Positions 28,083 to 35,924 of a DNA stretch of 64,000 bases are shown here, piece by piece (position 1 is the stretch's first letter; every line of letters begins with the position of its first letter). The position numbers and the translations under genes were made by a program. The DNA is from an uncultured Erysipelotrichaceae bacterium (lineage in GTDB: Bacteria > Bacillota_I > Bacilli_A > Erysipelotrichales > Erysipelotrichaceae): NCBI GenBank assembly GCA_902775735.1, contig CACYNH010000006.1:1-64000 (forward strand). Direction: 5' to 3'. The notes under the pieces were generated by a model. That model was not told where the DNA came from. It saw only the letters and a program-made list of their open reading frames with translations, and did not search any database.

Positions 28083-29789
28083 ATGCTGAAAGGTATTGCT
28101 GCTTCACAGGGTATTGCTGTTGCAAAAGTCTACAAACTCGAACAGCCGGTTCTTGACATCGTAATGAAGAATGCCAATCCGGAAGAAGAGCTCGCCAAGC
28201 TTGATGCTGCTTTCGTCAAGACAGTCGCTGACATTGAAAAGATCAAGGAAGTCGCTTCCAAGTCTCTGGCTGCTGAAGAACTCGCAGTATTCGACGCACA
28301 TCTGATGATGGCCAACGACCCGGAACTCCGTTCCCAGATCGAAGACATGATCAAGAATGACAGTGTCAACGCTGAATACGCAACTGAACAGGTTGCCAAC
28401 ATGATGGTTACAATCTTCGAATCCATGGAAGATGCCTACATGAGAGAAAGAGCGGCTGACATTAAGGACGTCACATTCCGTCTGAAGTGCAACCTCTGCG
28501 GTAAGGTCATCCCGAACCTGGCTACCATCGACACACCGGTTGTCATCGTTGCCAAGGACCTCACACCTTCCGACACAGGTTCCCTGAACAAGGAATTCGC
28601 AAAAGGCTTCGCTACCGAAATCGGCGGCCGCACAAGCCACAGCGCCATCATGGCACGTTCCCTTGAAATTCCGGCAGTCGTCGGCGTTACAGGAATTCTC
28701 GATGCTGCAAACGAAGGCGACGAAGTCATCCTCGACGCCATCAGCGGCGAAGTCATCCTGAATCCGACAGCTGAGCAGGTTGCTGAATACACAAAGAAGG
28801 CAGAAGAATTCAAGGCTCAGAAAGAAGCTCTCAAGGCTCTCAAGGACAAGGAATCCGTTTCCACAGACGGTCACAAAGTCCTGCTCGTCGGCAACATCGG
28901 TTCCCCGAAGGATGCTGAAGGCGTTGTCGAAAACGGCGGCGAAGGCGTTGGTCTGTTCCGTACAGAATTCCTCTACATGAAGAGTGAAGACTGGCCCGAT
29001 GAAGATACACAGTATGAAGCTTACAAGGCAGTCCTCGAGACAATGAAGGGCAAGCCTGTCGTCATCCGTACACTCGACATCGGCGGCGACAAGAAGCTGA
29101 AGTACTATGAATTCGAAGAAGAAATGAACCCGTTCCTGGGCGTCAGAGCTGTCCGTTTCTGCCTCATGAGAAAGGACATCTTCCGCACTCAGCTCAGAGC
29201 CCTGCTCAGAGCTTCCGCATACGGCAAACTCTGCATCATGTTCCCGATGATCGCCACTGTTCAGGAATTCAAGGATGCCAAGGCATGCTACGAAGCAGCC
29301 CGCGCTGAACTGATCGCTGAAGGCGTCAAGGTCGGTGACGACGTTGAAGTCGGCTGCATGATCGAAATCCCGGCTGCAGCTGTTCTGGCTGACAAGCTCT
29401 CCAAGTACGCAGACTTCTTCTCCATCGGTACAAACGACCTGATCCAGTACTCCATGGCTGCTGACCGTATGAGCCAGCCTGTCTCCTATCTGTATCAGCC
29501 GCTCAACCCGTCCATTCTCCGCCTTGTCAAGATGACAATCGACGGCGCTCACAAGAATGGCAAGTGGTGCGGTATGTGCGGTGAGATGGCCGGCGACGAA
29601 ACAGCTGCTCCGCTGCTGCTCGGTCTCGGACTTGATGAATTCTCCATGTCCGCAACTTCCATCCTGAAGGCACGCCAGATCATCACAGGCCTCAGCTATG
29701 AGGAAATGAAGGATCTCGCTGCCAAGGCAGTTGAATGCGACACAATGGAAGAAGTTTCTGCTCTCTGCGCTGAAACACTCGGCAAATAA
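28083..29789 (+). CDS. ptsI: PTS enzyme I (phosphoenolpyruvate-protein phosphotransferase)
   Basis: 568 residues, full length. It takes phosphate from PEP onto His186 (GGRTSHSAIMARSLEIP) and passes it to HPr. The C-terminal PEP-binding barrel has GVGLFRTEFLYM, DIGGDKKLKY and GMCGEMAGD with Cys499. The ribosome binding site is GAGGAGG. ptsH is not adjacent. Its codon use is strongly biased, like the pyruvate oxidoreductase gene, which suggests high expression. A bidirectional terminator follows. Confidence 0.97.
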   Translation: MLKGIAASQGIAVAKVYKLEQPVLDIVMKNANPEEELAKLDAAFVKTVADIEKIKEVASKSLAAEELAVFDAHLMMANDPELRSQIEDMIKNDSVNAEYATEQVANMMVTIFESMEDAYMRERAADIKDVTFRLKCNLCGKVIPNLATIDTPVVIVAKDLTPSDTGSLNKEFAKGFATEIGGRTSHSAIMARSLEIPAVVGVTGILDAANEGDEVILDAISGEVILNPTAEQVAEYTKKAEEFKAQKEALKALKDKESVSTDGHKVLLVGNIGSPKDAEGVVENGGEGVGLFRTEFLYMKSEDWPDEDTQYEAYKAVLETMKGKPVVIRTLDIGGDKKLKYYEFEEEMNPFLGVRAVRFCLMRKDIFRTQLRALLRASAYGKLCIMFPMIATVQEFKDAKACYEAARAELIAEGVKVGDDVEVGCMIEIPAAAVLADKLSKYADFFSIGTNDLIQYSMAADRMSQPVSYLYQPLNPSILRLVKMTIDGAHKNGKWCGMCGEMAGDETAAPLLLGLGLDEFSMSATSILKARQIITGLSYEEMKDLAAKAVECDTMEEVSALCAETLGK

Positions 29790-29801
29790 GCATTCCCACT
29801 C

Positions 29802-29854
29802 AAAAAGGCTTTCCGTCTGTGAATCATCACTCACAGGCTGAAAAGCCTTTTTTT
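29802..29854. terminator. Long bidirectional terminator
   Basis: AAAAAGGCTTT...CTGTGA pairs with TCACAG...AAAAGCCTTTTTTT. It ends ptsI on the plus strand and the six-gene operon on the minus strand. Confidence 0.85.
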
Positions 29855-29859
29855 GTTTG

Positions 29860-30087
29860 TCAGGACAGCAGGGAGGAGCCGCTTTCCTCCTGCTCCCTGG
29901 TGAATACCATGACAGCGCGCAGTTCGTTTCCTTTCCGCGGCATGACTGTCTCGAAATGCCAGCCCTGCGCTTCCATCTGCTTTGCGATCTCTGCCGCCTT
30001 GCGGTCAAGAATTGCCAGTCTTTCCTTCAGTGTTTTACCGGAATTTTCGGTTTTGTTCTCAACCGTCACAAAAGTCATTTCCTTCAT
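29860..30087 (-). CDS. Small protein, last gene of six-gene operon (weak DUF4177 likeness)
   Basis: 75 residues: an N-terminal strand (MTFVTVENKT), a long helix (KTLKERLAILDRKAAEIAKQMEAQ), then GWHFETVMP and RAVMVFTRE strands. The strand-helix-GW-strand layout recalls DUF4177 proteins but the match is weak. Its ATG overlaps the stop of the 517-residue gene (ATGA), so translation is coupled. Function unknown. Confidence 0.6.
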   Translation of the reverse strand: MKEMTFVTVENKTENSGKTLKERLAILDRKAAEIAKQMEAQGWHFETVMPRKGNELRAVMVFTREQEESGSSLLS

Positions 30088-31637
30088 GCCTCATACCTCT
30101 GTTCTTTTACGGTGAAGGCAAGACGGCGGTAGGGTTCCTCCCCGTGCCCCGCGCGCAGAACGCGGTTGAGTTCCTCCTCAAGCGCCGGCAGGCAGCTGAA
30201 CAGCTTCGGCAGCATGTATCCCGGGCAGGAGACTTCAAAGACGATCATCTCATCAGTGACGGACACCGGGAAGCAGCCGTCCTGCAGGATTTCTTTGCCG
30301 ATGCTGTCCTCTTCGTCCATGACGATATGGTACTGCGCAGAGATCACTCTCTGCATCGGCGTCGGGGACTTCGGTCTGACAAGGCAGGTGTGCTCTTCAT
30401 CATACAGTTCAAGCAGTTCATCCTTCTCTTCAGGGCTGAAATCTTTCATGTCCATTCCGGCTTTGTTGAAACGGGCCAGCAGGTCTTCGGTATCCTGTGA
30501 CTGCATCAGGCCGCTGACATCGTCAAATCCGCGGGCGACCACCGCCGCCATAACGGCAGGATTGTCAATTCTGTTGATGCAGACAAACCGGCCGCGGTCT
30601 TCATCATAGGCAAGAAGAAGGCTGTCATCAAACTTTTCAAGAGCCTCTGCCGGACTGACCGTCAGTGTTTCCTCCGCGATCCCGTCTTCCAGCAGCGCGG
30701 CAATGGCGCCTTTGAGAGTCGGGGCGGTATAGATCTGTTCATAATGGTGAAGACCGACGCCGCAGATCACATGCAGGAAACATGCCTCGAGCCTGCGTTC
30801 CGTCGCCTGCTCATCCTTTCCATCTTCATTGCCGTCTCTGACACAGGCGGGATCGGCGTCAAGAAGAAGCGTGAAGGGCTCTTGGGATGTCTCCACATCA
30901 AACATGTAGATGTGATGGCACATGATGGATGGGTCGTTAATTTCCCTGAAGTCATCGCGGCGGATGATGACCGGTCCGCCTTCGGCGTGGATCGTGATCT
31001 GATCCTCCTCTGTTTCGATGGCGGTGATCAGGCCTTCTGTATCGCATGCGTCGGGATCGATCATATCATCGGTTGTGCAGAGTCCCGCGCAGCTGCGGTG
31101 GGTGATCTGCTGCAGAAGGGCGATGTCCGCCATGAAATCCCTGAGACCGTCAAAGTCATTGATCCCATAGAATTTCCGGTTGAGTCCGGTATTGAGCGGC
31201 GGGTTTTCCTCACACTCATCAATATCAGATGTGTTCATATACAGCATGGCGTTCTCGTTTTCCAGCTGCAGCCTGAAGGCCATGACGCCGGCGAAGAAGG
31301 AAACCGGCTCGACTTTGAGAATCTCCTCCTCATGAATGAAATACACGTCCTCTTCCGGGGAGGAAAGGGCGAAGCCGTTGCTCTTCGTGGCGTCAGCCGC
31401 GAAGTCATTAAAAACAAATACGGTGGAATCTTCATGGACAAGGAGTCCGGAGCAGCTGTCTGTCTCCGTTAATGCGGTCATCAGGCAGGCAAGCAGGTCA
31501 GGCCGCCGGATTCTTCTGAAGAGTCTGCTGACAAGGGCTCTTCTGGTTACATACTCTTCGCTCAGGTCCGCAAGGTCTCTGGGACGGCATCCGATCGATT
31601 CGGCGGTTTTGGCGATATTCATTTTTTCGGGATTCAT
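30084..31637 (-). CDS. Large acidic protein of unknown function, gene 5 of the six-gene operon
   Basis: 517 residues, soluble and acidic, no signal peptide or membrane segment. A basic helical N-terminus (RRALVSRLFRRIRRPDLLACLM, about residues 32-52) is followed by alternating strand-rich parts, including ITIHAEGGPVIIRRDDF (about 220-236) and a segment near 290-370 with a GAIAALLEDGIAEE helix. I recognise no family or catalytic motif. Four bases separate it from the 135-residue gene upstream, and it overlaps the 75-residue gene by ATGA, so it belongs to one transcript. Start ATG 31637; a second in-frame ATG follows five codons later. Confidence 0.7.
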   Translation of the reverse strand: MNPEKMNIAKTAESIGCRPRDLADLSEEYVTRRALVSRLFRRIRRPDLLACLMTALTETDSCSGLLVHEDSTVFVFNDFAADATKSNGFALSSPEEDVYFIHEEEILKVEPVSFFAGVMAFRLQLENENAMLYMNTSDIDECEENPPLNTGLNRKFYGINDFDGLRDFMADIALLQQITHRSCAGLCTTDDMIDPDACDTEGLITAIETEEDQITIHAEGGPVIIRRDDFREINDPSIMCHHIYMFDVETSQEPFTLLLDADPACVRDGNEDGKDEQATERRLEACFLHVICGVGLHHYEQIYTAPTLKGAIAALLEDGIAEETLTVSPAEALEKFDDSLLLAYDEDRGRFVCINRIDNPAVMAAVVARGFDDVSGLMQSQDTEDLLARFNKAGMDMKDFSPEEKDELLELYDEEHTCLVRPKSPTPMQRVISAQYHIVMDEEDSIGKEILQDGCFPVSVTDEMIVFEVSCPGYMLPKLFSCLPALEEELNRVLRAGHGEEPYRRLAFTVKEQRYEA

Positions 31638-31641
31638 TTCT

Positions 31642-32049
31642 TCACTCTCTCTTTCTGTTCTTTAACGGGATCCGTCTGTTGAAACAAAGACGGATTTTGA
31701 TGTGATGCGCTTCTGCTTCTTCGCAAAGATCAGAAAGAGAGGCCGTTTCACTGATATCAGCCATGAAAAGAATCACGCAGATCCTTTCTTCAGCCGCCTT
31801 GTCCTTTAACCGCTCTTCCCCGATGAGGGTTTCCAGCAGCGTCCGGCAGCTGATCAGCGGGGTAAGGGAAGGGTCGAAAGCCGTGTTTCTGAAATCATCC
31901 CTGTGAATCAGGGAAAGACCGTAGCGGACTTCCCTGATCGCGGGATACCTGTCAAAGAGCAGACGGACCGCCTGACAAAGCTCATCTTCATGAGCGGTAT
32001 AAAAGGGGTCCGGTTGGATGCAGATGATAAAGATCATGCCATCAGCCAC
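31642..32049 (-). CDS. VWA-like small protein, gene 4 of the six-gene operon
   Basis: 135 residues. A first strand MIFIICIQPDPF, a helix (DELCQAVRLLFDRYP), VRYGLSLIHRDDF, a helix, then ICVILFMADIS and a helix before IKIRLCFN. This alternation resembles a von Willebrand factor A fold, but the DxSxS metal-site motif is not present. It overlaps the upstream gene by 16 bases. The fold idea is an inference from pattern only. Confidence 0.6.
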   Translation of the reverse strand: MADGMIFIICIQPDPFYTAHEDELCQAVRLLFDRYPAIREVRYGLSLIHRDDFRNTAFDPSLTPLISCRTLLETLIGEERLKDKAAEERICVILFMADISETASLSDLCEEAEAHHIKIRLCFNRRIPLKNRKRE

Positions 32050-32684
32050 CGCTCGCCGCTGCTGTCTGCGCAGCGCAGCGGGTTTTTCTCAAAGCGGCTG
32101 ATCAGGAACTCCACGGTTCCAAAGATTTCCTCGAAGCAGGCCCGGATGTCGTCGGGTTCTTCCTGCCACGCGGCAAAGGGGAGGCTTCTGCGGGTCAGAC
32201 TTTTGGCGGCGCTGCTGAGGCCGATCGCGGAAAGATGCACGCTGTTTTCAAAGCGGATGGCCGCGAGTTTTCTGCTGTCTTCGCTGTCGGCACAGAGCCC
32301 GGAGCCGCTGACCCAGAAATAATGGGTTTCATAGCTGGTTTCGGGATCTTTTCTGTGCTTTTCACGCATCACTTTTTCCTCGGTGAAAAGAGGGGTGAAT
32401 GTGCAGCATTTGGAAAGGTCCGCCTGCAGCGTCATTTCCAGAAACTCCTCCTGGGTCAGGCACCATTCGGTTTCATGATGGCCTGCACGATGGTCCTTGT
32501 GGTCATGCATGGTACTGCCGCTGTAGAAAACAAAGCGGATGTCCGCCTGTGAGCTCTTCGTGCCAAGACGGTGAAGCAGCACATTGACGCTGCGCAGGTA
32601 CGTGATCCCGGCTTCAGGAAAGCGTTCACCTGTCCAGGGATACAGGTCGATCAGAAAACAGAATTCAAGTTTCTTACTGAACAT
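32034..32684 (-). CDS. Possible VWA-like protein, gene 3 of the six-gene operon
   Basis: 216 residues. The N-terminal strand EFCFLIDLYPWTGERF (Asp13), a helix, DIRFVFYSGSTM, then HYFWVSGSGLC would suit a VWA or Rossmann-like fold in which the metal-site residues have changed. His-rich loop near residue 60 (HDHKDHRAGHHE) could bind metal. No close family is recognised. It overlaps the guanylate-kinase-like gene by 11 bases and the 135-residue gene by 16, so it is in the same transcript. Confidence 0.6.
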   Translation of the reverse strand: MFSKKLEFCFLIDLYPWTGERFPEAGITYLRSVNVLLHRLGTKSSQADIRFVFYSGSTMHDHKDHRAGHHETEWCLTQEEFLEMTLQADLSKCCTFTPLFTEEKVMREKHRKDPETSYETHYFWVSGSGLCADSEDSRKLAAIRFENSVHLSAIGLSSAAKSLTRRSLPFAAWQEEPDDIRACFEEIFGTVEFLISRFEKNPLRCADSSGERWLMA

Positions 32685-33315
32685 GGCGCGCCTCCATTTC
32701 TTCGATCAGCGCACTGAGCTCTTCACGGAAAGAGTCAGGATCGAATGGATCGCCTTCCGCTTTTCCTTCAAGGATTGCTTCCATCCGCTGCTCAATCCGC
32801 TCCGTGTCGTCATTGACGAGCACGGCGTCGTAGAGCCCTGCCGCCTCCAGTTCCCGGCATGAGGCCTTCAGCCTTGCCAGCAGTGTCGCTTCGCTTTCGC
32901 TGCCCCGTCCTTCAAGACGTAATACAAGTTCTTTGGGGCTCGGTACTGCGACGAAGAAACTGACGGTTTCATGATGGGCGAAGAGGGGATGTTCCTTCAT
33001 CTGCCTGAAACCGGCTGCGTCCACTTCCAGCAGCGGTCTTTCCCCGCGCTTTTCAATGCGCCGGATTTCCTCTTTTGAAGTGCCGTAATAATGGCCGGCG
33101 AAGCGTGTATATTCGATAAATTCATCCGAAGCGATCATCTGCGAAATCGCCGCGGTATTGACAAAGTAATAGTTTTCTTCCGGATTGCGCATCGGTCTGT
33201 CGGTATACGAACAGGCCAGCCTGGTATCTCTGTTCCGTGTGAGAAACCGTTTCACCAGGGTGCCTTTGCCGGCTCCGGAAAGGCCGGAAACGAAAATGAT
33301 TCTGCTGTCCTTCAT
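32674..33315 (-). CDS. Guanylate-kinase-like protein, gene 2 of the six-gene operon
   Basis: 213 residues. P-loop GLSGAGKGT with Lys17; SYTDRPMR stands where guanylate kinases have the GMP-binding SxTTRxxR; IEYTRFAGHYYGT, LLEVDAAG and RLEGRGSES follow the family closely, and VNDD ends the core. It could be a true GMP kinase or a paralogue that modifies another nucleotide. Its place in a cassette of unknown genes, not beside rpoZ or priA as is common for gmk, favours a specialised role. ATG 33315 overlaps the stop of the 56-residue ORF. Confidence 0.85.
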   Translation of the reverse strand: MKDSRIIFVSGLSGAGKGTLVKRFLTRNRDTRLACSYTDRPMRNPEENYYFVNTAAISQMIASDEFIEYTRFAGHYYGTSKEEIRRIEKRGERPLLEVDAAGFRQMKEHPLFAHHETVSFFVAVPSPKELVLRLEGRGSESEATLLARLKASCRELEAAGLYDAVLVNDDTERIEQRMEAILEGKAEGDPFDPDSFREELSALIEEMEARHVQ

Positions 33316-33482
33316 CCCCGTAAATCCTCCGTGAATGAAAGGGCATCAGCGGATTTCAGCGGTGAAAGGTCTGTTGAAAAAGAGCAGTCTGTCCATAAGA
33401 CACATTTCCCGCGGAAGGCTGTGAGATTCACCCCGCTTTCTGTGCCGATGAAAACAGCTGCTGTCATGAAATTGTTCTTCAT
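33312..33482 (-). CDS. 56-residue ORF, first gene of the six-gene operon
   Basis: MKNNFMTAAVFIGTESGVNL begins the product; two cysteines (KCVLWTDC) follow, and it ends SFTEDLRG. GGAG stands seven bases before the ATG, and its TGA overlaps the ATG of the guanylate-kinase-like gene (ATGA), the same coupling as at the far end of the operon. It is too short for most gene callers. AVFIGTESGVNLTAFRGKCVLW reads like two strands and a turn. It matches no family I know. Ribosome binding site and coupling are the evidence that it is real. Confidence 0.6.
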   Translation of the reverse strand: MKNNFMTAAVFIGTESGVNLTAFRGKCVLWTDCSFSTDLSPLKSADALSFTEDLRG

Positions 33483-33742
33483 GGGCTGTCTCCTTTTGTT
33501 TATTGATTGTATTTAAGAATTAAGAAAAGAACTCTGTCTGAAAAGAATATAATGATCGCTTTTTCAGAAGGAACATCAGCATCTGTTCCGGTTACAGAAT
33601 CCGGATGCGCGCGCGGACTGAGAGATTCGTGTGCATCGTAGTTGACATTATAAGAATGAGGGGGTGCTCTTTCAATAAGGGAAAATATAAAATTCACAGG
33701 AATTTCACACTTCTTCAAAAAAACCGCAATTATTTTCAGAAA
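33483..33742. other. Intergenic region upstream of the six-gene operon
   Basis: About 260 AT-rich bases between the operon start and the terminator of the phosphatase gene. A TACAAT at about 33507-33512 (minus strand) could be a -10, without a clear -35. The plus strand has an isolated TTGACA. A 90-codon minus-strand frame here (33500-33772) runs through the terminator and has no ribosome binding site; I do not count it. Confidence 0.4.
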
Positions 33743-33768
33743 CAAAAAAAGGCCTCCCTGAGGAGACC
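33743..33768 (-). terminator. Terminator of metallophosphatase gene
   Basis: Minus strand: GGTCTCC, TCA loop, GGGAGGCC, then seven Ts. Confidence 0.85.
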
Positions 33769-33780
33769 GCAATGATTGAC

Positions 33781-34521
33781 TCAGCGCCTTCTGTTCATGC
33801 CCGGGATCGGGTAGGTGGAAGGAACGTAGAACTCCGCCATGTCATCCAGACGCAGACAGCCCAGCGCCCTTCCGAAGACACAGCCGCAGTCGATATGGAG
33901 GATCGTGTCATCCTTGCCGTGGATGATCTTTCCTTCATATTCAGGACCGTACAGGAAGGTCGGCGAATGGCCGACGATCAGGGTTGCGTTTTCGACCGGG
34001 TTGTCGTCGATGCCGATATGGGCCCAGACAAGAATCTGTTCCGGAATCTGGGAGACGCGGATTTTCGGACCGGCGAACTCTTCGGTGATTCCGGCGTGGA
34101 CCAGCAGGAACTTTCTGCCGTTGACCTTCAGGTACTTGTAGAGAAGCTTGTCTTCAAGATAGAGCTTGATGTCATAGCACTCGGGGAAATCGAGATCCAT
34201 GAACTGGTCCATGGTCGAATAGCCGCCGTTGTAATGAAGCCAGCACATCAGGTCGTCGGTCATATCGATGGAGTTGTTGTCCTTTTTGGCGTCAATCAGT
34301 TCCTGGCAATAGCGGGCCAGCCAGACATCGTGGTTGCCGAAAATGAGATGCATATTGTCATACGACATGATTTCCTGCAGCAGGGGAATGGAATACTTTC
34401 CTCTGTCGCAGACATCGCCGACAATCCACAGCTCGTCATATTCATTGAATTCGATCTGTTTCATCATGGCGTCAAATTCTTCCTTGCAGCCATGGAGATC
34501 GCTGATTACATATGTTGACAT
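33781..34521 (-). CDS. Calcineurin-like metallophosphatase (Ser/Thr phosphatase / ApaH-like)
   Basis: 246 residues. All PPP-family motifs are present: SDLHG with Asp8 and His10, GDVCDRG, GNHDVW, and later His residues in LLVHAG and GHSPTF. The enzyme uses two metal ions to hydrolyse phosphoesters. Bacterial members act on phosphoproteins or on Ap4A-like dinucleotides, and sequence alone does not tell which. Its promoter region is covered by a 55-base imperfect palindrome. Confidence 0.88.
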   Translation of the reverse strand: MSTYVISDLHGCKEEFDAMMKQIEFNEYDELWIVGDVCDRGKYSIPLLQEIMSYDNMHLIFGNHDVWLARYCQELIDAKKDNNSIDMTDDLMCWLHYNGGYSTMDQFMDLDFPECYDIKLYLEDKLLYKYLKVNGRKFLLVHAGITEEFAGPKIRVSQIPEQILVWAHIGIDDNPVENATLIVGHSPTFLYGPEYEGKIIHGKDDTILHIDCGCVFGRALGCLRLDDMAEFYVPSTYPIPGMNRRR

Positions 34522-34540
34522 GATTGTTCTCTCTTGAAAG

Positions 34541-34595
34541 ATTCACTGTTATTGTAGCACATCGTCAAAGGTCTTTGGTGCACAATACAGTGAAT
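34541..34595. repeat. 55-bp imperfect palindrome over the phosphatase promoter
   Basis: Left arm 34541-34560 (ATTCACTGTTATTGTAGCAC), right arm 34578-34595 (GTGCACAATACAGTGAAT); CAAAG/CTTTG forms an inner pair. The minus-strand extended -10 TGCTACAAT lies inside the left arm. Confidence 0.7.
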
Positions 34596-34613
34596 TTAGT
34601 GAGACTCTCTTTT

Positions 34614-34961
34614 TTAATGCATGCATTCAGACTGCGTGATTTCCTCCTCGTCCATCCTGTGCATGACGGTCTTGCGGCCTCTCAGTGTGATCATGACACG
34701 GTCGTCTTTTTCCAGCCGGTCAATGTCAGCGGGCTCATCCCCGTCAAACAGGATCAGATCGCTTCCTTCCTTCACTTCAATTCTTCTGCCGCTTTCCCAT
34801 TCATTTTCACCGGAAGAAAGGGATTCCTCGACTTCGATCACAGCGCTGTCTTCATCGCACTCCACCACAACGCCGCTCAGTATTTCCGGCTCCTCTTCGG
34901 CGTGGACCGCGCAGCCGCTCAGTATAACCAGGCACGCAAGTGCCGCTAAAAGTTTTTTCAT
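34614..34961 (-). CDS. Small lipoprotein of unknown function
   Basis: 115 residues. Lipoprotein signal with lipobox LSGC (Cys17), then an acidic mature part of about 98 residues with a small beta-barrel pattern (SGVVVECDEDSAVIEVEE, RRIEVKEGSDLILFDGD, DRVMITLRG) like the short OB/SH3-like lipoproteins of Firmicutes. It would sit on the outer face of the membrane. The ATG at 34961 has AGAGG eight bases before it; an in-frame GTG three codons upstream is possible. Confidence 0.75.
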   Translation of the reverse strand: MKKLLAALACLVILSGCAVHAEEEPEILSGVVVECDEDSAVIEVEESLSSGENEWESGRRIEVKEGSDLILFDGDEPADIDRLEKDDRVMITLRGRKTVMHRMDEEEITQSECMH

Positions 34962-35080
34962 GGCTTTCACCTCTTACATTGTTCATGGTAAGTGTCCGTT
35001 CTGTTTTTCAGGTGGAAGAAAACTGAACAATATGTGAAAAGGGCAGGAACCATGCGTTCAGGCAGGCAGAGTAAAACCAG

Positions 35081-35109
35081 TTCACAATCAGCACAGGATT
35101 TGATATAAT
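35081..35109 (+). promoter_or_regulatory. Promoter of yebC
   Basis: TTCACA, 17 bases, TATAAT with an extended TG. The yebC ATG follows 30 bases later. Confidence 0.75.
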
Positions 35110-35138
35110 GTTCGCGTTAAAAATGAAGGGAGTATCTT

Positions 35139-35876
35139 ATGGGAAGAGCACATGAAGTCCGCGCTGCCTCCATGGCAAAGACCGCGGCAATCAAATCCAA
35201 GCTTTATTCAAGATTTGGAAAAGAGCTGTATATCGCAGCCAAGAGCGGTGTCCCTGATCCGGATATGAACCTCGCATTAAAGAGAAAGATCGCCGAGGCA
35301 AAGTCGAACCAGATCCCTGCTGACGTCATCAAGAGAGCGATTGACAAGGCGAAGGGCGGTTCCAATGAAACATATGATGAAGCCCGTTACGAAGGCTTCG
35401 GTCCCGGCGGCAGCACAGTGATCGTGGACTGCCTGACTGACAATACAAACCGTTCCCTGACCGGTGTCAAGACAGCCTTCAACAAGAGCCGCGGCGCGAA
35501 GATCGCCAATGCCGGTGCTGTCTCATTCAATTATGAGAATGTCGGTCTGTTTGTTTTCCCTTACGAAGACGAAGAGGCTATGCTTGATGCGATGATGGAA
35601 GCTGAAGTTGATGTCCAGGACATCACAGTCGAAGACGGCGAAATGACTGTCAAGACAACCTTCCAGGATTTCGGCAAAGCTCAGGAAGCCATTGAAGCGC
35701 TGATTCCGAATGTTGAATTCGACACATGCGAAGCGACAATGCTGCCGAACGAATATGTCGATCTGACGGATCCTGAAGACATCGAAGCATTCCATAAACT
35801 CATGGACATGCTCAACGAAGTCGACGACGTCAACAAGATTTACCACAACGCAAGAATTCCGTCCGAAGAAGAGTAA
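35139..35876 (+). CDS. yebC: YebC/PmpR (TACO1) family protein
   Basis: 245 residues, typical length. N-terminus MGRAHEVRAASMAKTAAIKSK, then GGSNETYDEARYEGFGPGG and the three-domain pattern of the family. Members help ribosomes through proline-rich stretches and were earlier described as transcription regulators. It stands alone under its own promoter and ends in a hairpin shared with tmcAL. Confidence 0.95.
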   Translation: MGRAHEVRAASMAKTAAIKSKLYSRFGKELYIAAKSGVPDPDMNLALKRKIAEAKSNQIPADVIKRAIDKAKGGSNETYDEARYEGFGPGGSTVIVDCLTDNTNRSLTGVKTAFNKSRGAKIANAGAVSFNYENVGLFVFPYEDEEAMLDAMMEAEVDVQDITVEDGEMTVKTTFQDFGKAQEAIEALIPNVEFDTCEATMLPNEYVDLTDPEDIEAFHKLMDMLNEVDDVNKIYHNARIPSEEE

Positions 35877-35892
35877 GACATAAGACACAAGA

Positions 35893-35918
35893 AAAGCCGG
35901 GTCAGACGATCCGGCTTT
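35893..35918. terminator. Terminator between yebC and tmcAL
   Basis: AAAGCCGG and CCGGCTTT with a 10-base loop. The T-run is better on the minus strand (TTTTCTT), so it mainly serves tmcAL. Confidence 0.7.
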
Positions 35919-35924
35919 GAACAT

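Noticed and set aside
28104-30008. 634-codon minus-strand frame opposite ptsI
   Set aside because: Shadow of a strongly biased gene; runs through the bidirectional terminator and has no start signals.
33500-33772. 90-codon minus-strand frame upstream of the six-gene operon
   Set aside because: Crosses a clear terminator, no ribosome binding site, and poor codon use; the 56-codon ORF after it is better supported.
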